From Rikenellaceae bacterium (GTDB lineage: Bacteria > Bacteroidota > Bacteroidia > Bacteroidales > UBA932), in the NCBI GenBank assembly GCA_003542575.1, contig DPKJ01000014.1, positions 114,566 to 178,565 of the forward strand: DNA of 64,000 nucleotides, written 5' to 3'. Each line of letters opens with the position of its first letter. The stretch's first letter is position 1. This document shows, in pieces, positions 43,067-52,013 of the stretch. The notes under the pieces were generated by a model that saw only the letters and a program-made list of their open reading frames with translations, was not told where the DNA came from and did not search any database. The translations under genes were made by a program, and so were the position numbers.

Positions 43067-44356
43067 TTATAATCGCTGACTAATTTTCCTAAACCTTATT
43101 TCGCAGGCGTTTTTGTGTGCATCAAGCCCCTCGGCAGCAGCCATGTCCGAAATTATCGGAGCAAGGTTTTTAATGCCCTCTCTGCTTAATTCCTGAAAAG
43201 TTACTGTCTTCATGAAACTCTCTAATGATAGCGAACCCTGAGATCGCGCCCATCCGTTGGTTGGCAAAGTATGATTGGTTCCGGAGGCGTAATCCCCTGC
43301 GCTTTCAGGTGACCAATTTCCAATAAACACACTCCCGGCTGCAGTTATCCCATTAGCTATCTCCCATGGATTTTTAAGAGCAATAATTAGATGTTCAGGT
43401 GCATAAAAGTTTGAAAAAGCAACCATGTGCGCTCTCTCTTCAAAAACAATAACTCTGCTTGTTTCCAGTGCTCCATCAATCTCATGGTCTCTTGACAAAG
43501 AGGCCTTTTGCTCATTTACTGCATCTATACACTGTTGTGCCAACTTCGCAGAGTTACAAAGCAGAATAACCTGAGAGTCTGAACCGTGTTCTGCCTGTGA
43601 AAGCAGATCTGCCGCTACAAAATCCGGTTCTGATGTTTCATCAGCCATTACCAGTAATTCCGAAGGGCCTGCAATCATATCTATCGAGACATATTTGCTT
43701 ACAAGTTGCTTTGCAACTGATACATATTGGTTCCCCGGGCCAAATATCTTATCGACTTTTCTGATGCTTTCTGTTCCAAAGGCCATTGCAGCAATTGCCT
43801 GTGCTCCTCCAACCGTTACAATATTGGTCACTCCGGCTTTAAAAGCTGCATATGCAATAGCGGGACTAATCGTTCCATCTTTTGAAGGAGGTGTAAAGAG
43901 GGTAATCTCACTGCAACCTGCAATCCTTGCAGGAATAGCCAACATAAGAACGGTTGAGAAGAGTGGTGCTGAGCCTCCGGGAATATAGAGTCCGACTCTC
44001 TCTACCGGAAGGTGCTTCATAATACATCTCACCCCATCAGTTGTTAAAAGGTCAATATCTTCTCTAACCTGAGCCCTGTGAAATTTTTCAATGTTTTCAC
44101 AGGCAGTGTCAATTGATCTTTTAAGTTGATTATCAATGCCTGATTCCGATTCTGTCAGAATACCTTTATCTGCATAAAGAGATTTAAGCTCAACTCCGTC
44201 ATATTTTTGGGTGAGGCTATACAGTGCCTTGTCACCCTCTTGTTTCACATAGGAGATAATCTCGGAAACCCTCAGTTCAACAACAGGGTTATCTCCCGAT
44301 GGTCTGGATGCAAGCTCCTGCCATACTTCTCTTAGAGGTTCGATGAATAATTTCAT
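43067..44356 (-). CDS. hisD: Histidinol dehydrogenase
   Basis: Zinc-dependent NAD enzyme of 429 residues for the last two steps of histidine synthesis. YIPGGSAPLFSTVLMLAIPA, GGAQAIAAMAFGT, DKIFGPGNQYVSVAK, AGPSELLVMAD, AEHGSDSQ and YAPEHLII are all conserved. It starts at the base where hisG ends (1-base overlap) and lies 11 bases before the hisCB gene. Confidence 0.94.
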   Translation of the reverse strand: MKLFIEPLREVWQELASRPSGDNPVVELRVSEIISYVKQEGDKALYSLTQKYDGVELKSLYADKGILTESESGIDNQLKRSIDTACENIEKFHRAQVREDIDLLTTDGVRCIMKHLPVERVGLYIPGGSAPLFSTVLMLAIPARIAGCSEITLFTPPSKDGTISPAIAYAAFKAGVTNIVTVGGAQAIAAMAFGTESIRKVDKIFGPGNQYVSVAKQLVSKYVSIDMIAGPSELLVMADETSEPDFVAADLLSQAEHGSDSQVILLCNSAKLAQQCIDAVNEQKASLSRDHEIDGALETSRVIVFEERAHMVAFSNFYAPEHLIIALKNPWEIANGITAAGSVFIGNWSPESAGDYASGTNHTLPTNGWARSQGSLSLESFMKTVTFQELSREGIKNLAPIISDMAAAEGLDAHKNACEIRFRKISQRL

Positions 44357-45207
44357 TAGGGTAAAATTTTATCAAGTGAGAGGACAAGAATTCCCTCTGC
44401 ACCTATTGATTTTAACTTTTCAATTTTTGACCAGATATCTTTCTCCTCTACAACAACGTGCATAGAACACCATCCCTTTTGCGCAAGGGGTAAAACTGTG
44501 GGACTTCTCATTCCCGGCAGAATAACTATTGCATCTTCTATCTTCTCTTCAGGAAGGTTTAACAGCATGTACTTCATTCCACGACTCCTTTCAACTGCTT
44601 CAAATCGGGCTATCAACTGATTAACCTCTGCCCTCTTCTGCTGATCAAGGTTTCTGTTGCTAACCAATACAGCCTCAGAATAAAAAACCCTTTCAACCTC
44701 TTTTAAACCATTGGTAATCAGTGTTCCCCCTGAACTTACAATATCAAATATTGCATCGGCCATTCCCACAGATGGGGCTACTTCAACAGAACCCGCAATT
44801 TTGTGAATCTCTGCTTTAATACCCTTTTCAAGAAAATAGTTGGAAAGAATGGATGGATATGAGGTAGCAACCCTTTTTCCGTTAAAATAGTCAAGGCCGC
44901 CGTACTCTGATGTCTTGGGTATTGCAAGAGATATTCTGCACTTGCTGAACCCCAGGTAGTGAGCAATATCAATACTCAATCCTCTCTCCTCAACCTCATT
45001 TAAACCAACAATTCCAATATCGGCAACTCCCATTGCAACTGCTCCGGGTATGTCGTCATCCCTTAGAAACAGAACCTCCATGGGGAAGTCCCCGCATTTT
45101 GCCAGCAATTTTCTTTTGCTCTCCTCTATTGAGAGTCCTGATTCTGAGAGTAACTGCATACTCTCGTCGCTTAATCTTCCTTTTGCTTGTACTGCAATTC
45201 TTATCAT
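44356..45207 (-). CDS. hisG: ATP phosphoribosyltransferase (long form)
   Basis: First enzyme of histidine synthesis, 283 residues. The catalytic half has RIAVQAKGRLSDE, GVADIGIVGLNE, RVATSYPSILSNYF and the PRPP-binding DIVSSGGTLITNGL. Residues from about 205 form the C-terminal ACT-like domain (IVILPGMRSPTVLPLA, MHVVVEEKDIWSKIEKL), so this is the long HisG that is feedback-inhibited by histidine and needs no HisZ. The gene starts 14 bases after the T-run of the attenuator terminator, so expression depends on readthrough of it. Confidence 0.94.
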   Translation of the reverse strand: MIRIAVQAKGRLSDESMQLLSESGLSIEESKRKLLAKCGDFPMEVLFLRDDDIPGAVAMGVADIGIVGLNEVEERGLSIDIAHYLGFSKCRISLAIPKTSEYGGLDYFNGKRVATSYPSILSNYFLEKGIKAEIHKIAGSVEVAPSVGMADAIFDIVSSGGTLITNGLKEVERVFYSEAVLVSNRNLDQQKRAEVNQLIARFEAVERSRGMKYMLLNLPEEKIEDAIVILPGMRSPTVLPLAQKGWCSMHVVVEEKDIWSKIEKLKSIGAEGILVLSLDKILP

Positions 45208-45221
45208 AATAGATGTTTGTT

Positions 45222-45255
45222 AAAAAAAAGAGGGCTCACCTTTCGGTAAGCCCTC
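45222..45255 (-). terminator. Intrinsic attenuator terminator of the his operon
   Basis: On the minus strand GAGGGCTTACC, loop GAAA, GGTGAGCCCTC form an 11-bp GC-rich stem (one G-T wobble) followed by eight T. It lies between the leader peptide stop (45280) and hisG start (45207). This is a very clear rho-independent terminator placed to stop transcription before hisG. Confidence 0.92.
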
Positions 45256-45316
45256 AAACTATAATATATCTTAATTCGTTTATCTCATAGATACAAATAG
45301 CCATTCTTGCCTACCG
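45244..45316 (-). promoter_or_regulatory. Antiterminator pairing in the his leader
   Basis: Minus-strand CGGTAGGC (45309-45316) can pair over 8 bases (one wobble) with GCTTACCG (45244-45251), the upper part of the terminator's 5' arm. The first segment starts 12 bases after the run of four His codons, so a ribosome stalled there leaves it free, while a moving ribosome masks it. Confidence 0.75.
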
Positions 45317-45369
45317 TTTAACTGCAGGTGATGATGATGTAGTGAATGGATATTTGAATTAATGTTCAT
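45280..45369 (-). CDS. hisL: His operon leader peptide
   Basis: Open reading frame of 29 residues, too short for ordinary gene callers. From the ATG at 45369, preceded by an AAAAAAGAGAG purine stretch, it reads MNINSN, then HSLHHHH with four consecutive His codons (45328-45339) and one more His codon three codons before, then LQLNGRQEW, LFVSMR and a TAA stop. It is followed by an antiterminator/terminator pair and hisG, and preceded by an exact -7 box. This is the arrangement of a ribosome-mediated attenuator: lack of charged tRNA-His stalls the ribosome and allows readthrough into hisG. Confidence 0.88.
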   Translation of the reverse strand: MNINSNIHSLHHHHLQLNGRQEWLFVSMR

Positions 45370-45387
45370 CTCTCTTTTTTCAGGTGT

Positions 45388-45420
45388 CAAATGTAATGTA
45401 AATTTCTATTTAATCACCAA
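45388..45420 (-). promoter_or_regulatory. Promoter of the his operon leader
   Basis: Minus-strand TACATTTG at 45388-45395 is an exact TAnnTTTG match; a TTG at 45418-45420 lies 22 bases upstream as a partial -33. Transcription would start near 45381, about 12 bases before the leader peptide ATG, giving a compact leader that ends at the attenuator. Confidence 0.55.
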
Positions 45421-45437
45421 TTATTTTTAATAAATAT

Positions 45438-46214
45438 TTAATAAACATGTATACTCCCTTGTGCTGCAGGAAGATAATTAACTCCCAACCATGTTATCAT
45501 AAGCATTACAAATGCTAAGGGAAGTATCCATAATATTATCCTGAGAGGATATTTCTGTGTTCTTGCATGAATATAAATCAAGTATACAGCTGCAGTTATG
45601 AATGCCCAAACCTCTTTAGGATCCCATGTCCAGTAATCTCCCCATGCCTCTTTAGCCCAGATTGCACCCAGCAACATCCCCGTCATTAAAAAACCAAGAC
45701 CTATATAGGTAAGGTTGTCAATAAGGGGCATTAGTCTTTCACTTTTATGCTTCAACTCCCTGATTGCAATAAAAGAGGCAATAGTTGCCGCGCCAAACAT
45801 AGCATAGGAGAGAATATAAACTGTTACATGTGGTACAAACCAGACACTTTGAAGCGCAGGCATAAGGTTGGTAAAGTGTATTTCGGGCTTTAAAAGATTT
45901 ACCATGATGAATACTCCTGAAACAAGAACGCTGTACCCTGCCAACCATTTATACCTCCAGCGCAACCATGTTACAAAACCTACAAGAGTTATAAAAAAGG
46001 AGTACCACAGCCTTGTTTCACCCATGGTTCTGAGTGGTGGGTGTTTAAGGTCGCCCCATAAAAGGAATATAAAGGTTAAAAAGAGAGCCAGCCCTGCAGA
46101 TATCAGTATGTTACCGGTAAGAGCAGATTTTTTATTCATGTAAAGTGATGCAACTCCCAGAATCCACAGCAGCATAGAAGCCGTAGAAAACCATATAAAA
46201 TTATCCCACATCAT
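45438..46214 (-). CDS. ccsA: Cytochrome c biogenesis protein CcsA (haem transport/ligation)
   Basis: System II cytochrome c synthetase subunit of 258 residues with about eight helices. The tryptophan-rich WWD motif (EAWGDYWTWDPKEVWAF) is intact, flanked by His residues in VWFVPHVTVYIL and AVYLIYIHARTQ that would ligate haem. It overlaps the ccsB gene by 4 bases. Last gene of the nrfHA-ccsBA operon; it attaches haem to the nine CXXCH/CXXCK sites of NrfA and NrfH. Confidence 0.9.
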   Translation of the reverse strand: MMWDNFIWFSTASMLLWILGVASLYMNKKSALTGNILISAGLALFLTFIFLLWGDLKHPPLRTMGETRLWYSFFITLVGFVTWLRWRYKWLAGYSVLVSGVFIMVNLLKPEIHFTNLMPALQSVWFVPHVTVYILSYAMFGAATIASFIAIRELKHKSERLMPLIDNLTYIGLGFLMTGMLLGAIWAKEAWGDYWTWDPKEVWAFITAAVYLIYIHARTQKYPLRIILWILPLAFVMLMITWLGVNYLPAAQGSIHVY

Positions 46215-47341
46215 GATCTACCTCCCTTCCAGAATAGAGTTATCGCTCCAATAATCAGCATTATCATACCAATATATGCAGGAATTATCCATGGATCATA
46301 AACGAGTTCAAAAAGTGACCAAACAGAATCCCTTCCCCTGGCAGAGTCATATGAGTGCTGGTAAATTTTCCAACCGCCAATTGTCAGAGGATGGTTTACC
46401 TTTACTACTCCGTTTTTAACCTTTCCGCTTTTACTATATATCTCAACTTTTGATCTGAACTCCTTAGGTTCGGGGAAGGTCATTGCCACACAATATATGC
46501 TGTCAAGATTAAGAGTCTTAAAGTGTTGAAAATAGTTGCCGCAACTTACCCAACCTTCTGTTATTTTGTTAGTTGTGTTATCAACCACCTTTACATAAGC
46601 AGCAGGGGCAAAACCGGGTTTATAAAGTACAGAATCTACGGTAAGGCTGTTGCTTTTGATTGTTGCAGCAGCATTTAAGGTTGCCTCAAAATAGATTGGC
46701 TTCTTTTCAGGGAGGGCTATGCCGGTCATTCTCTCTATAATTGCAAGTTTTGGAGGATATTCATCCATTTCAAAATCCTCCAGACTAATCGCAACAGGAA
46801 GTTCAATAGTTTCGCCTTTACCAGACCCTCCACTCATTTCAGCTCTCCACTCCACCTTGCCCTCAAATACCCTCATAAAATATCTTGCCTTATCTGCAGA
46901 TCCCGGGCCGGCCGAAAAAAGAAGAATAAGTAATCCAACATGATTAAGCATAAAGGATATGTCTTTTCTGAACCTGAAAGTCCTGAGCCTCGTCAGCACA
47001 GAAGCTGTCAGATTTATCAGCAAAGCAAGATAGATAAGCACAAAAGGCCATGAACTCTTTGCAGAGTTACCCGGCACCAGACCCATGTAGAGAGCAATAA
47101 CGGTTGCAACACTTATTAGTATAACAGAAAGGGACCCCGAAGCCAGATGCCTGGAGGCCCCTTTGAAAATAATCAGTAAAACCGGTATAGATATAACAAG
47201 AATTAAATTTACCGGGAAGGCAAGTAACTCTCTTTTAAAACCACCGGCAAATATCTGCAGAGCCACTCCTGCTACAGCAATGGCAGCTACGATAACGGCC
47301 TCTATAGCAATTTTTTGTTCTCTCTTGCCTTTGCCAGCCAT
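46211..47341 (-). CDS. ccsB: Cytochrome c biogenesis protein CcsB (ResB-like)
   Basis: Membrane protein of 376 residues: four N-terminal helices (IAIEAVIVAAIAVAGVALQIF, LLAFPVNLILVISIPVLLII, VILISVATVIALYMG, WPFVLIYLALLINLTASVL) and one near 125-145, a large periplasmic domain (about 150-340) with HPLTIGGWKIYQHSYD, and a final helix. It pairs with CcsA as the haem-handling chaperone complex. It starts inside the last 40 bases of nrfA, an unusually long overlap that implies translational coupling to the reductase. Confidence 0.82.
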   Translation of the reverse strand: MAGKGKREQKIAIEAVIVAAIAVAGVALQIFAGGFKRELLAFPVNLILVISIPVLLIIFKGASRHLASGSLSVILISVATVIALYMGLVPGNSAKSSWPFVLIYLALLINLTASVLTRLRTFRFRKDISFMLNHVGLLILLFSAGPGSADKARYFMRVFEGKVEWRAEMSGGSGKGETIELPVAISLEDFEMDEYPPKLAIIERMTGIALPEKKPIYFEATLNAAATIKSNSLTVDSVLYKPGFAPAAYVKVVDNTTNKITEGWVSCGNYFQHFKTLNLDSIYCVAMTFPEPKEFRSKVEIYSKSGKVKNGVVKVNHPLTIGGWKIYQHSYDSARGRDSVWSLFELVYDPWIIPAYIGMIMLIIGAITLFWKGGRS

Positions 47342-48792
47342 TCCGGTACCTTTTCTGCAATAAATTTATCTTTTGCTCCTTTAAGTTTTGGCATATCAAG
47401 GCCAATGTACTTTTGCGCTTTCTCTTTTGTAGAGATATCTGGAACCGGGATATCCTCTTTTACACCCAATTGAGAGAGAACCTTGTTAACCTCAAGTTGT
47501 GCCTGATAGCTCTTGTCCAGACTGTGAGAAAGAATTCTTTGTGTCTCAACCGGAGCATGGAAAGATGCTCCATGGGATGCAACTGCGAAATCCCATCTCC
47601 ATTGTGCAGCCCTAAGCAGCTTAAGAACAGGCTCCATCTGTTTTTCAGTAGCGCCTTTATCCCATGCAAATTTTGCACCTACGTGTGCCTTCACAAGCTC
47701 CTCTTCAACCCTGTCTCTTGTCTCAAGAATTTTATCCTGATACTCATAAACATACTTTAAAAGGTTCTCTTTACTGTCTCTGTGACAGGTCTGACAAGTA
47801 CGATCTATATACAACAGTGGAGAAACAAGGTGGTGATCGCTGTATTTAATAGCTCCCTCTGATTTATAAGGCATATGACAATCGGCACATGACAATCCTC
47901 TCTGAGCGTGAGGCCCCATCATGAAAAGCTCATAGTCGGGGTGCTGAGCCTTTAACATTGGAGCTTTACTAAGTGTGTGAGTCCAGTCTGTAAAACCAAC
48001 TTCGTCGTAGTATTTTTCCATATCCTCGGCAGTCATCCCTTTATCCCACGGGAATGTTAGATACTTACCATCACCCTGAAAGTAATACTCTACATGGCAC
48101 TGAGCACAGGCAAGTGAGCGGCGCTCCTGTATTGTTGATTTATTAATGTCCTTTCCCATTCTGTCAAACGCCTCAGCAAGAGCAGGTCTTGAAATGGCAA
48201 TATTCATGTTCTCGGGGTTGTGACAATCTGCACATCCGATAGGGTTAACTACTTCGTGTCCAAATTTAGACCACGGTGATTTGTAGAAGTTCTCTATACC
48301 CACTTCAGCCATTAGTCTTGGAACGTCAGGACTCTTACATGCCCAGCATGTTGCCGGCTGCAGATTCTCTTCAATTGTCATTGGAGCTCCTGTCCGGAGG
48401 GTATGAACTACGTCTTCTACCGCATAAGCGTGACCTCTTGGAGCAGAGTAATCCCTTGAGAATGCATAACCGGCCCAAAGCACAACCATATTGGGTCTCA
48501 TCTCAAGAACATCAACAAATTTATTTCCGTTATGCTTGCTCTCGAACTCCATCTCCTTTGTCTTAATCCAGGTTTCGAACTCACGCGGGTAGTTTTCACC
48601 CCAGATTTCGCTCCTGGACTCTATACCTTTAATCTCAACCCTTTTATTATTGAAAAGAGTTGCAATCTCTGCCCTTCTTTCTGTAACTGATGCTGCAAGC
48701 AGCCCCAGCAGAAACACGACCACTATTGTGCCGGCAAAGAGGGTCCACAAAAGTGCAACCCGGTGTTTTTCGAAGTATTGTTTAAGTTTCAT
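47302..48792 (-). CDS. nrfA: Ammonia-forming cytochrome c nitrite reductase
   Basis: Pentahaem reductase of 496 residues that reduces nitrite to ammonium with six electrons in the periplasm. The catalytic haem site is CWACK (149-153), with CXXCH at 187-191, 229-233, 302-306 and 333-337. A single N-terminal helix (about 12-35) acts as uncleaved anchor or signal. Distal His in FMMGPHAQRG and Tyr/Gln in the active-site region look conserved. NrfA can also reduce sulfite and hydroxylamine. It is encoded 11 bases after nrfH. Confidence 0.95.
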   Translation of the reverse strand: MKLKQYFEKHRVALLWTLFAGTIVVVFLLGLLAASVTERRAEIATLFNNKRVEIKGIESRSEIWGENYPREFETWIKTKEMEFESKHNGNKFVDVLEMRPNMVVLWAGYAFSRDYSAPRGHAYAVEDVVHTLRTGAPMTIEENLQPATCWACKSPDVPRLMAEVGIENFYKSPWSKFGHEVVNPIGCADCHNPENMNIAISRPALAEAFDRMGKDINKSTIQERRSLACAQCHVEYYFQGDGKYLTFPWDKGMTAEDMEKYYDEVGFTDWTHTLSKAPMLKAQHPDYELFMMGPHAQRGLSCADCHMPYKSEGAIKYSDHHLVSPLLYIDRTCQTCHRDSKENLLKYVYEYQDKILETRDRVEEELVKAHVGAKFAWDKGATEKQMEPVLKLLRAAQWRWDFAVASHGASFHAPVETQRILSHSLDKSYQAQLEVNKVLSQLGVKEDIPVPDISTKEKAQKYIGLDMPKLKGAKDKFIAEKVPEWLAKARENKKLL

Positions 48793-48803
48793 AGAGGTAA
48801 TTT

Positions 48804-49373
48804 TTATCTTTTCATCATTTTATTAAGCCACTGAGGTACAGGGGAAGCAGGCAACGGAACAATTGCATTGGGACTCATAGCCAGATTGGATATCCTCCCG
48901 TGGGGGACATCTCTGTGGCAATCCCAGCATGCTCGTGCCTCACCTTTCTCTACCTGGGCATACTTAACCATTCCGGTTTTGACAAACTCAGTATTGAGCT
49001 GGGTATGACATCTGATACAGTTCTCCATAATAGCTCCGTAACTCTCACTTCGTGGCCTTATTACCTGAGGTTCCATCCTGAGAGTGAAAATGGCTGCGTG
49101 GTAAAGACCATCTTTTGCCTTGAATGAATAACCCCTTATTAAGTTGTCCTGAGGCACATGGCAATCATTACAATTGGTCCACGGCTGATGTGAGCTCTTT
49201 TGCCAGGATTGGTAATAGGGAGCCATTATATGGCAATTTACACAAGCAGAAGGGTCATCAGAGAGGTATGAAGCCATTCGTGAAACATATACCAGATAAA
49301 TAATAAGACCCACCATTATACCAAGAAGTATAACGGCAGGTACTGCAAGTTGCCGGGGGAATATTCTCACCAT
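48804..49373 (-). CDS. nrfH: NrfH tetrahaem quinol dehydrogenase
   Basis: NapC/NirT-family cytochrome of 189 residues. One membrane anchor (about 10-31) and four CXXCH motifs at 44-48, 68-72, 119-123 and 149-153. It oxidises menaquinol and passes electrons to NrfA. First gene of the nrfHA-ccsBA operon. An exact -7 box lies just upstream at 49397-49404. Confidence 0.93.
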   Translation of the reverse strand: MVRIFPRQLAVPAVILLGIMVGLIIYLVYVSRMASYLSDDPSACVNCHIMAPYYQSWQKSSHQPWTNCNDCHVPQDNLIRGYSFKAKDGLYHAAIFTLRMEPQVIRPRSESYGAIMENCIRCHTQLNTEFVKTGMVKYAQVEKGEARACWDCHRDVPHGRISNLAMSPNAIVPLPASPVPQWLNKMMKR

Positions 49374-49396
49374 GGGCTTGTATTTATCTGTTATAA

Positions 49397-49404
49397 CAAA
49401 TATA
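49397..49404 (-). promoter_or_regulatory. Candidate -7 promoter box for nrfHA-ccsBA
   Basis: Minus-strand TATATTTG is an exact TAnnTTTG match ending 23 bases before the nrfH ATG, in the 41-base gap after the S9 peptidase gene. No clear -33 element. Confidence 0.35.
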
Positions 49405-49414
49405 ACAAAATAAA

Positions 49415-51988
49415 TTAATAACCCATCCTGTGATCCAATTCAATAGCACTCAGCCCTTTTTCCATCCATTCAGGCATAGGTTTTCCTTTGAGATAATGGT
49501 CAAAGAACTGCATCATTCTTATCTGAAAATCAACCTTGTTCTTAAGCTTCTGTGGCCAGTGTACCTCTCCGGTGTAGTTAAGCATCCAGACAGGCTTCCT
49601 GAGTCTTTTAAGGGCAACAAAATACTCTATACCCTGGTACCATGGAACGTGGCCATCCTGGTCATTATGCATAATGAGTATAGGGGTTGTAACCTTGTCC
49701 ATTGTAAAGATCGGAGAGTTCTCGATGTAGCGTAAAGGCGATTCCCATGGTGTTTTGCCGATTCTGCTCTGCTGGTGCTCATACTGGAACGACCTGTTAA
49801 GCCCGGTACCCCATCTGATGCCTCCGTATGCACTAAACATATTCACAACAGGAGCTCCGGACTCAATTGCTGCAAAAAGATTTGTACGGGTAGCAAGGTA
49901 AGCAACCTGATAACCTCCCCAGCTGTGCCCCTGAGCCCCAATTCTTGCAGGATCTACAAATCCCATGTTAATCACTGCCGAAATACCCGGCATTATGCAG
50001 TTGTAGGCACTCTCACCCGGATAACCCTCTTTATAAACAATATCTGTATTAAGAACGATATATCCATTGCTTGTATACATGTGATAATCAATTGTAGAAC
50101 GGTGTGCTTCAGGAATTCTGTGGGAATGGAGAGCCGAAGAGTTTTTGTCATAGAAATTGACAACCATTGGATACTTCTTAGAAGGGTCAAAATTTTCGGG
50201 TTTGTAAAGAACCCCCTCCATTTTGTGCCCGTCAAGTGATATCCAGCTTATAAGCTGGGCATCTCCCCATATAAATTCACTCTGCTGTGGGTTGGCAGTG
50301 GTAATCCTTACAGGTTTTTTAAATTTAGAATCAGTTAGCCAAATGTCGGGAAACTCCCTGAAAGTCTCTCTGGTAAAGATGAAAGCATCTGAATCTTTCG
50401 CTTTTAAAACGTCAGACAACATCGCCTTACCATCATACAGCAAAGCCGGCTCTTTACCCTTTTCGGGAACAAAGGCAAAATATGAGTTCTCTTTTGTTGT
50501 GTTATCGAAGCCTGTCAAAATGATGCTCTTTTTAAGATCTATCTCTTCAGACTCATCAGTAGGTGAATATCTGTATGTTATGTTTTTTATTTTACCATTT
50601 AGGGTTAAATTAAGCGGAGCCTCTTTTGCAAGAGGGTCAACTCTCCATATATCGTATCTGTCGTAAACCAGAAAGTACTTGTCTCCGGCGCTCCAGCCTG
50701 CAGCAGAATAAGAGGATGGCCAGTCCGGCACATCATTCTCCTCATCATAAGCCTGAATGATTTTTGGATTGGTAATCTGTTTAACCTCCATTGTTTCGGG
50801 AGAGACGGCAAACCAGGCACTGTCGGGACCACTGTACCAGTAGATAAACTTTCCTCCCGGTGATATTCTCGGCTGGCCCGCCGCCCCCTCTTTAAGCATA
50901 GAGGCTCTCTGCATTACAGTGTTTACAATGTAAATATCTACCTTCGAACGCCCTTCCCACATTCTTTCAACCTCGTATCTGTTGTCCGAAATAGCAACTA
51001 CAAAATCGGAATCTCCCTTATTTACCAGTCTTGTTTCTGTTATGTTTTCGTTTGATATTTGAGATGATTCGCCTGTTTTTGTGTTGTAAACATAGAGAAA
51101 GCTTCTCTCAGAATCTCTTTTTTTGTCTACAACCTGCTGCGTAAATTGCTTACCTTCATTCCAATGCCAGATATGAACCTGAGGAAAATCCTCTTTTGCT
51201 ATTGTAGTATCTCTTTTTGGAGCTTCAGGAGCAATTCCGTAGTAAATTTTGGTTCCATCAGGGGAGATTACAACATCTCTTTTATCAGATACACCCTTAG
51301 CAATACTCTCGGACTTTTGTCTGTTGTCATACAGGAAGAGGTTTCCGGATGCGATAAATGCGACCAAATCACCTTTATCGCTAATGTATGTTTTAACACC
51401 CTTTGGCGCCTTTTTCATCACAGTATCAGGGTTAGATTGGCCATGTTTGTGCAGAAGAATATTCCCTTCAGATATGAACAGAATTGCCGGACCCTCTTTT
51501 GCTGTTTTAAATTCGCTTGCCTTACCCAACGAAACTTTACTGCCTCCTTTTAATGCTTCGATAATCAAAGTTGAATCCGACAATCTGTAAACAACATCAG
51601 AGCTGAACCCTTTTGGAAGTGAAAACTCTTTCACTCCCTCTTTTTCAGCCCTTACTCCTGTCTTAAGGTTATATACTATCAAAGAGCTTTTTTTATCGCT
51701 CCCTCTTTTAAAAAGCAAATATTCTGAGGCTTTATCAAATGTCAGTGACGAAGAAGAGTCAGCATAGAATAACTCCTTTCCCCTGTTATCATATAGCTTA
51801 ACTGTTGTTGCTCCTTTCCAGGGTTCCTGCTTAACGGCTACAAATTTACCGTCCGGGGAGATCTCCTTTTCGGTAATTCTGTTCCACTTAAGAACATCCT
51901 CTATTGTCATGCTCCTTTTTGTTGTCTGAGAGGCTGCTGCCAGGGCTGCCATCAAAACAAGTACAGATAAAACAACTCTTTTAATCAT
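49415..51988 (-). CDS. S9 family prolyl oligopeptidase / dipeptidyl peptidase-like
   Basis: Secreted or periplasmic serine peptidase of 857 residues with a signal peptide (LSVLVLMAALAAASQT). An N-terminal beta-propeller region (about 30-600) precedes the alpha/beta-hydrolase domain with nucleophile Ser689 in GAQGHSWGGYQVAYL, Asp778 in NDQDGHVPW and His810 in TGEVHWPQ. It belongs to the large Bacteroidota set of S9 peptidases that trim peptides in the periplasm. It lies 25 bases after the glutaminase gene's end on the same strand. Substrate preference (Pro, Ala or acylated peptide) cannot be read. Confidence 0.88.
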   Translation of the reverse strand: MIKRVVLSVLVLMAALAAASQTTKRSMTIEDVLKWNRITEKEISPDGKFVAVKQEPWKGATTVKLYDNRGKELFYADSSSSLTFDKASEYLLFKRGSDKKSSLIVYNLKTGVRAEKEGVKEFSLPKGFSSDVVYRLSDSTLIIEALKGGSKVSLGKASEFKTAKEGPAILFISEGNILLHKHGQSNPDTVMKKAPKGVKTYISDKGDLVAFIASGNLFLYDNRQKSESIAKGVSDKRDVVISPDGTKIYYGIAPEAPKRDTTIAKEDFPQVHIWHWNEGKQFTQQVVDKKRDSERSFLYVYNTKTGESSQISNENITETRLVNKGDSDFVVAISDNRYEVERMWEGRSKVDIYIVNTVMQRASMLKEGAAGQPRISPGGKFIYWYSGPDSAWFAVSPETMEVKQITNPKIIQAYDEENDVPDWPSSYSAAGWSAGDKYFLVYDRYDIWRVDPLAKEAPLNLTLNGKIKNITYRYSPTDESEEIDLKKSIILTGFDNTTKENSYFAFVPEKGKEPALLYDGKAMLSDVLKAKDSDAFIFTRETFREFPDIWLTDSKFKKPVRITTANPQQSEFIWGDAQLISWISLDGHKMEGVLYKPENFDPSKKYPMVVNFYDKNSSALHSHRIPEAHRSTIDYHMYTSNGYIVLNTDIVYKEGYPGESAYNCIMPGISAVINMGFVDPARIGAQGHSWGGYQVAYLATRTNLFAAIESGAPVVNMFSAYGGIRWGTGLNRSFQYEHQQSRIGKTPWESPLRYIENSPIFTMDKVTTPILIMHNDQDGHVPWYQGIEYFVALKRLRKPVWMLNYTGEVHWPQKLKNKVDFQIRMMQFFDHYLKGKPMPEWMEKGLSAIELDHRMGY

Positions 51989-52013
51989 ATTAAATCTTGG
52001 TTAGTGTTAATCA

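Noticed and set aside
45222..45255. Terminator of the upstream ccsA gene only
   Set aside because: It lies about 180 bases past the ccsA stop, after a new -7 box and the His-rich leader ORF, and an alternative pairing with the leader exists. These fit an attenuator of his better than a simple end of the nrf operon.
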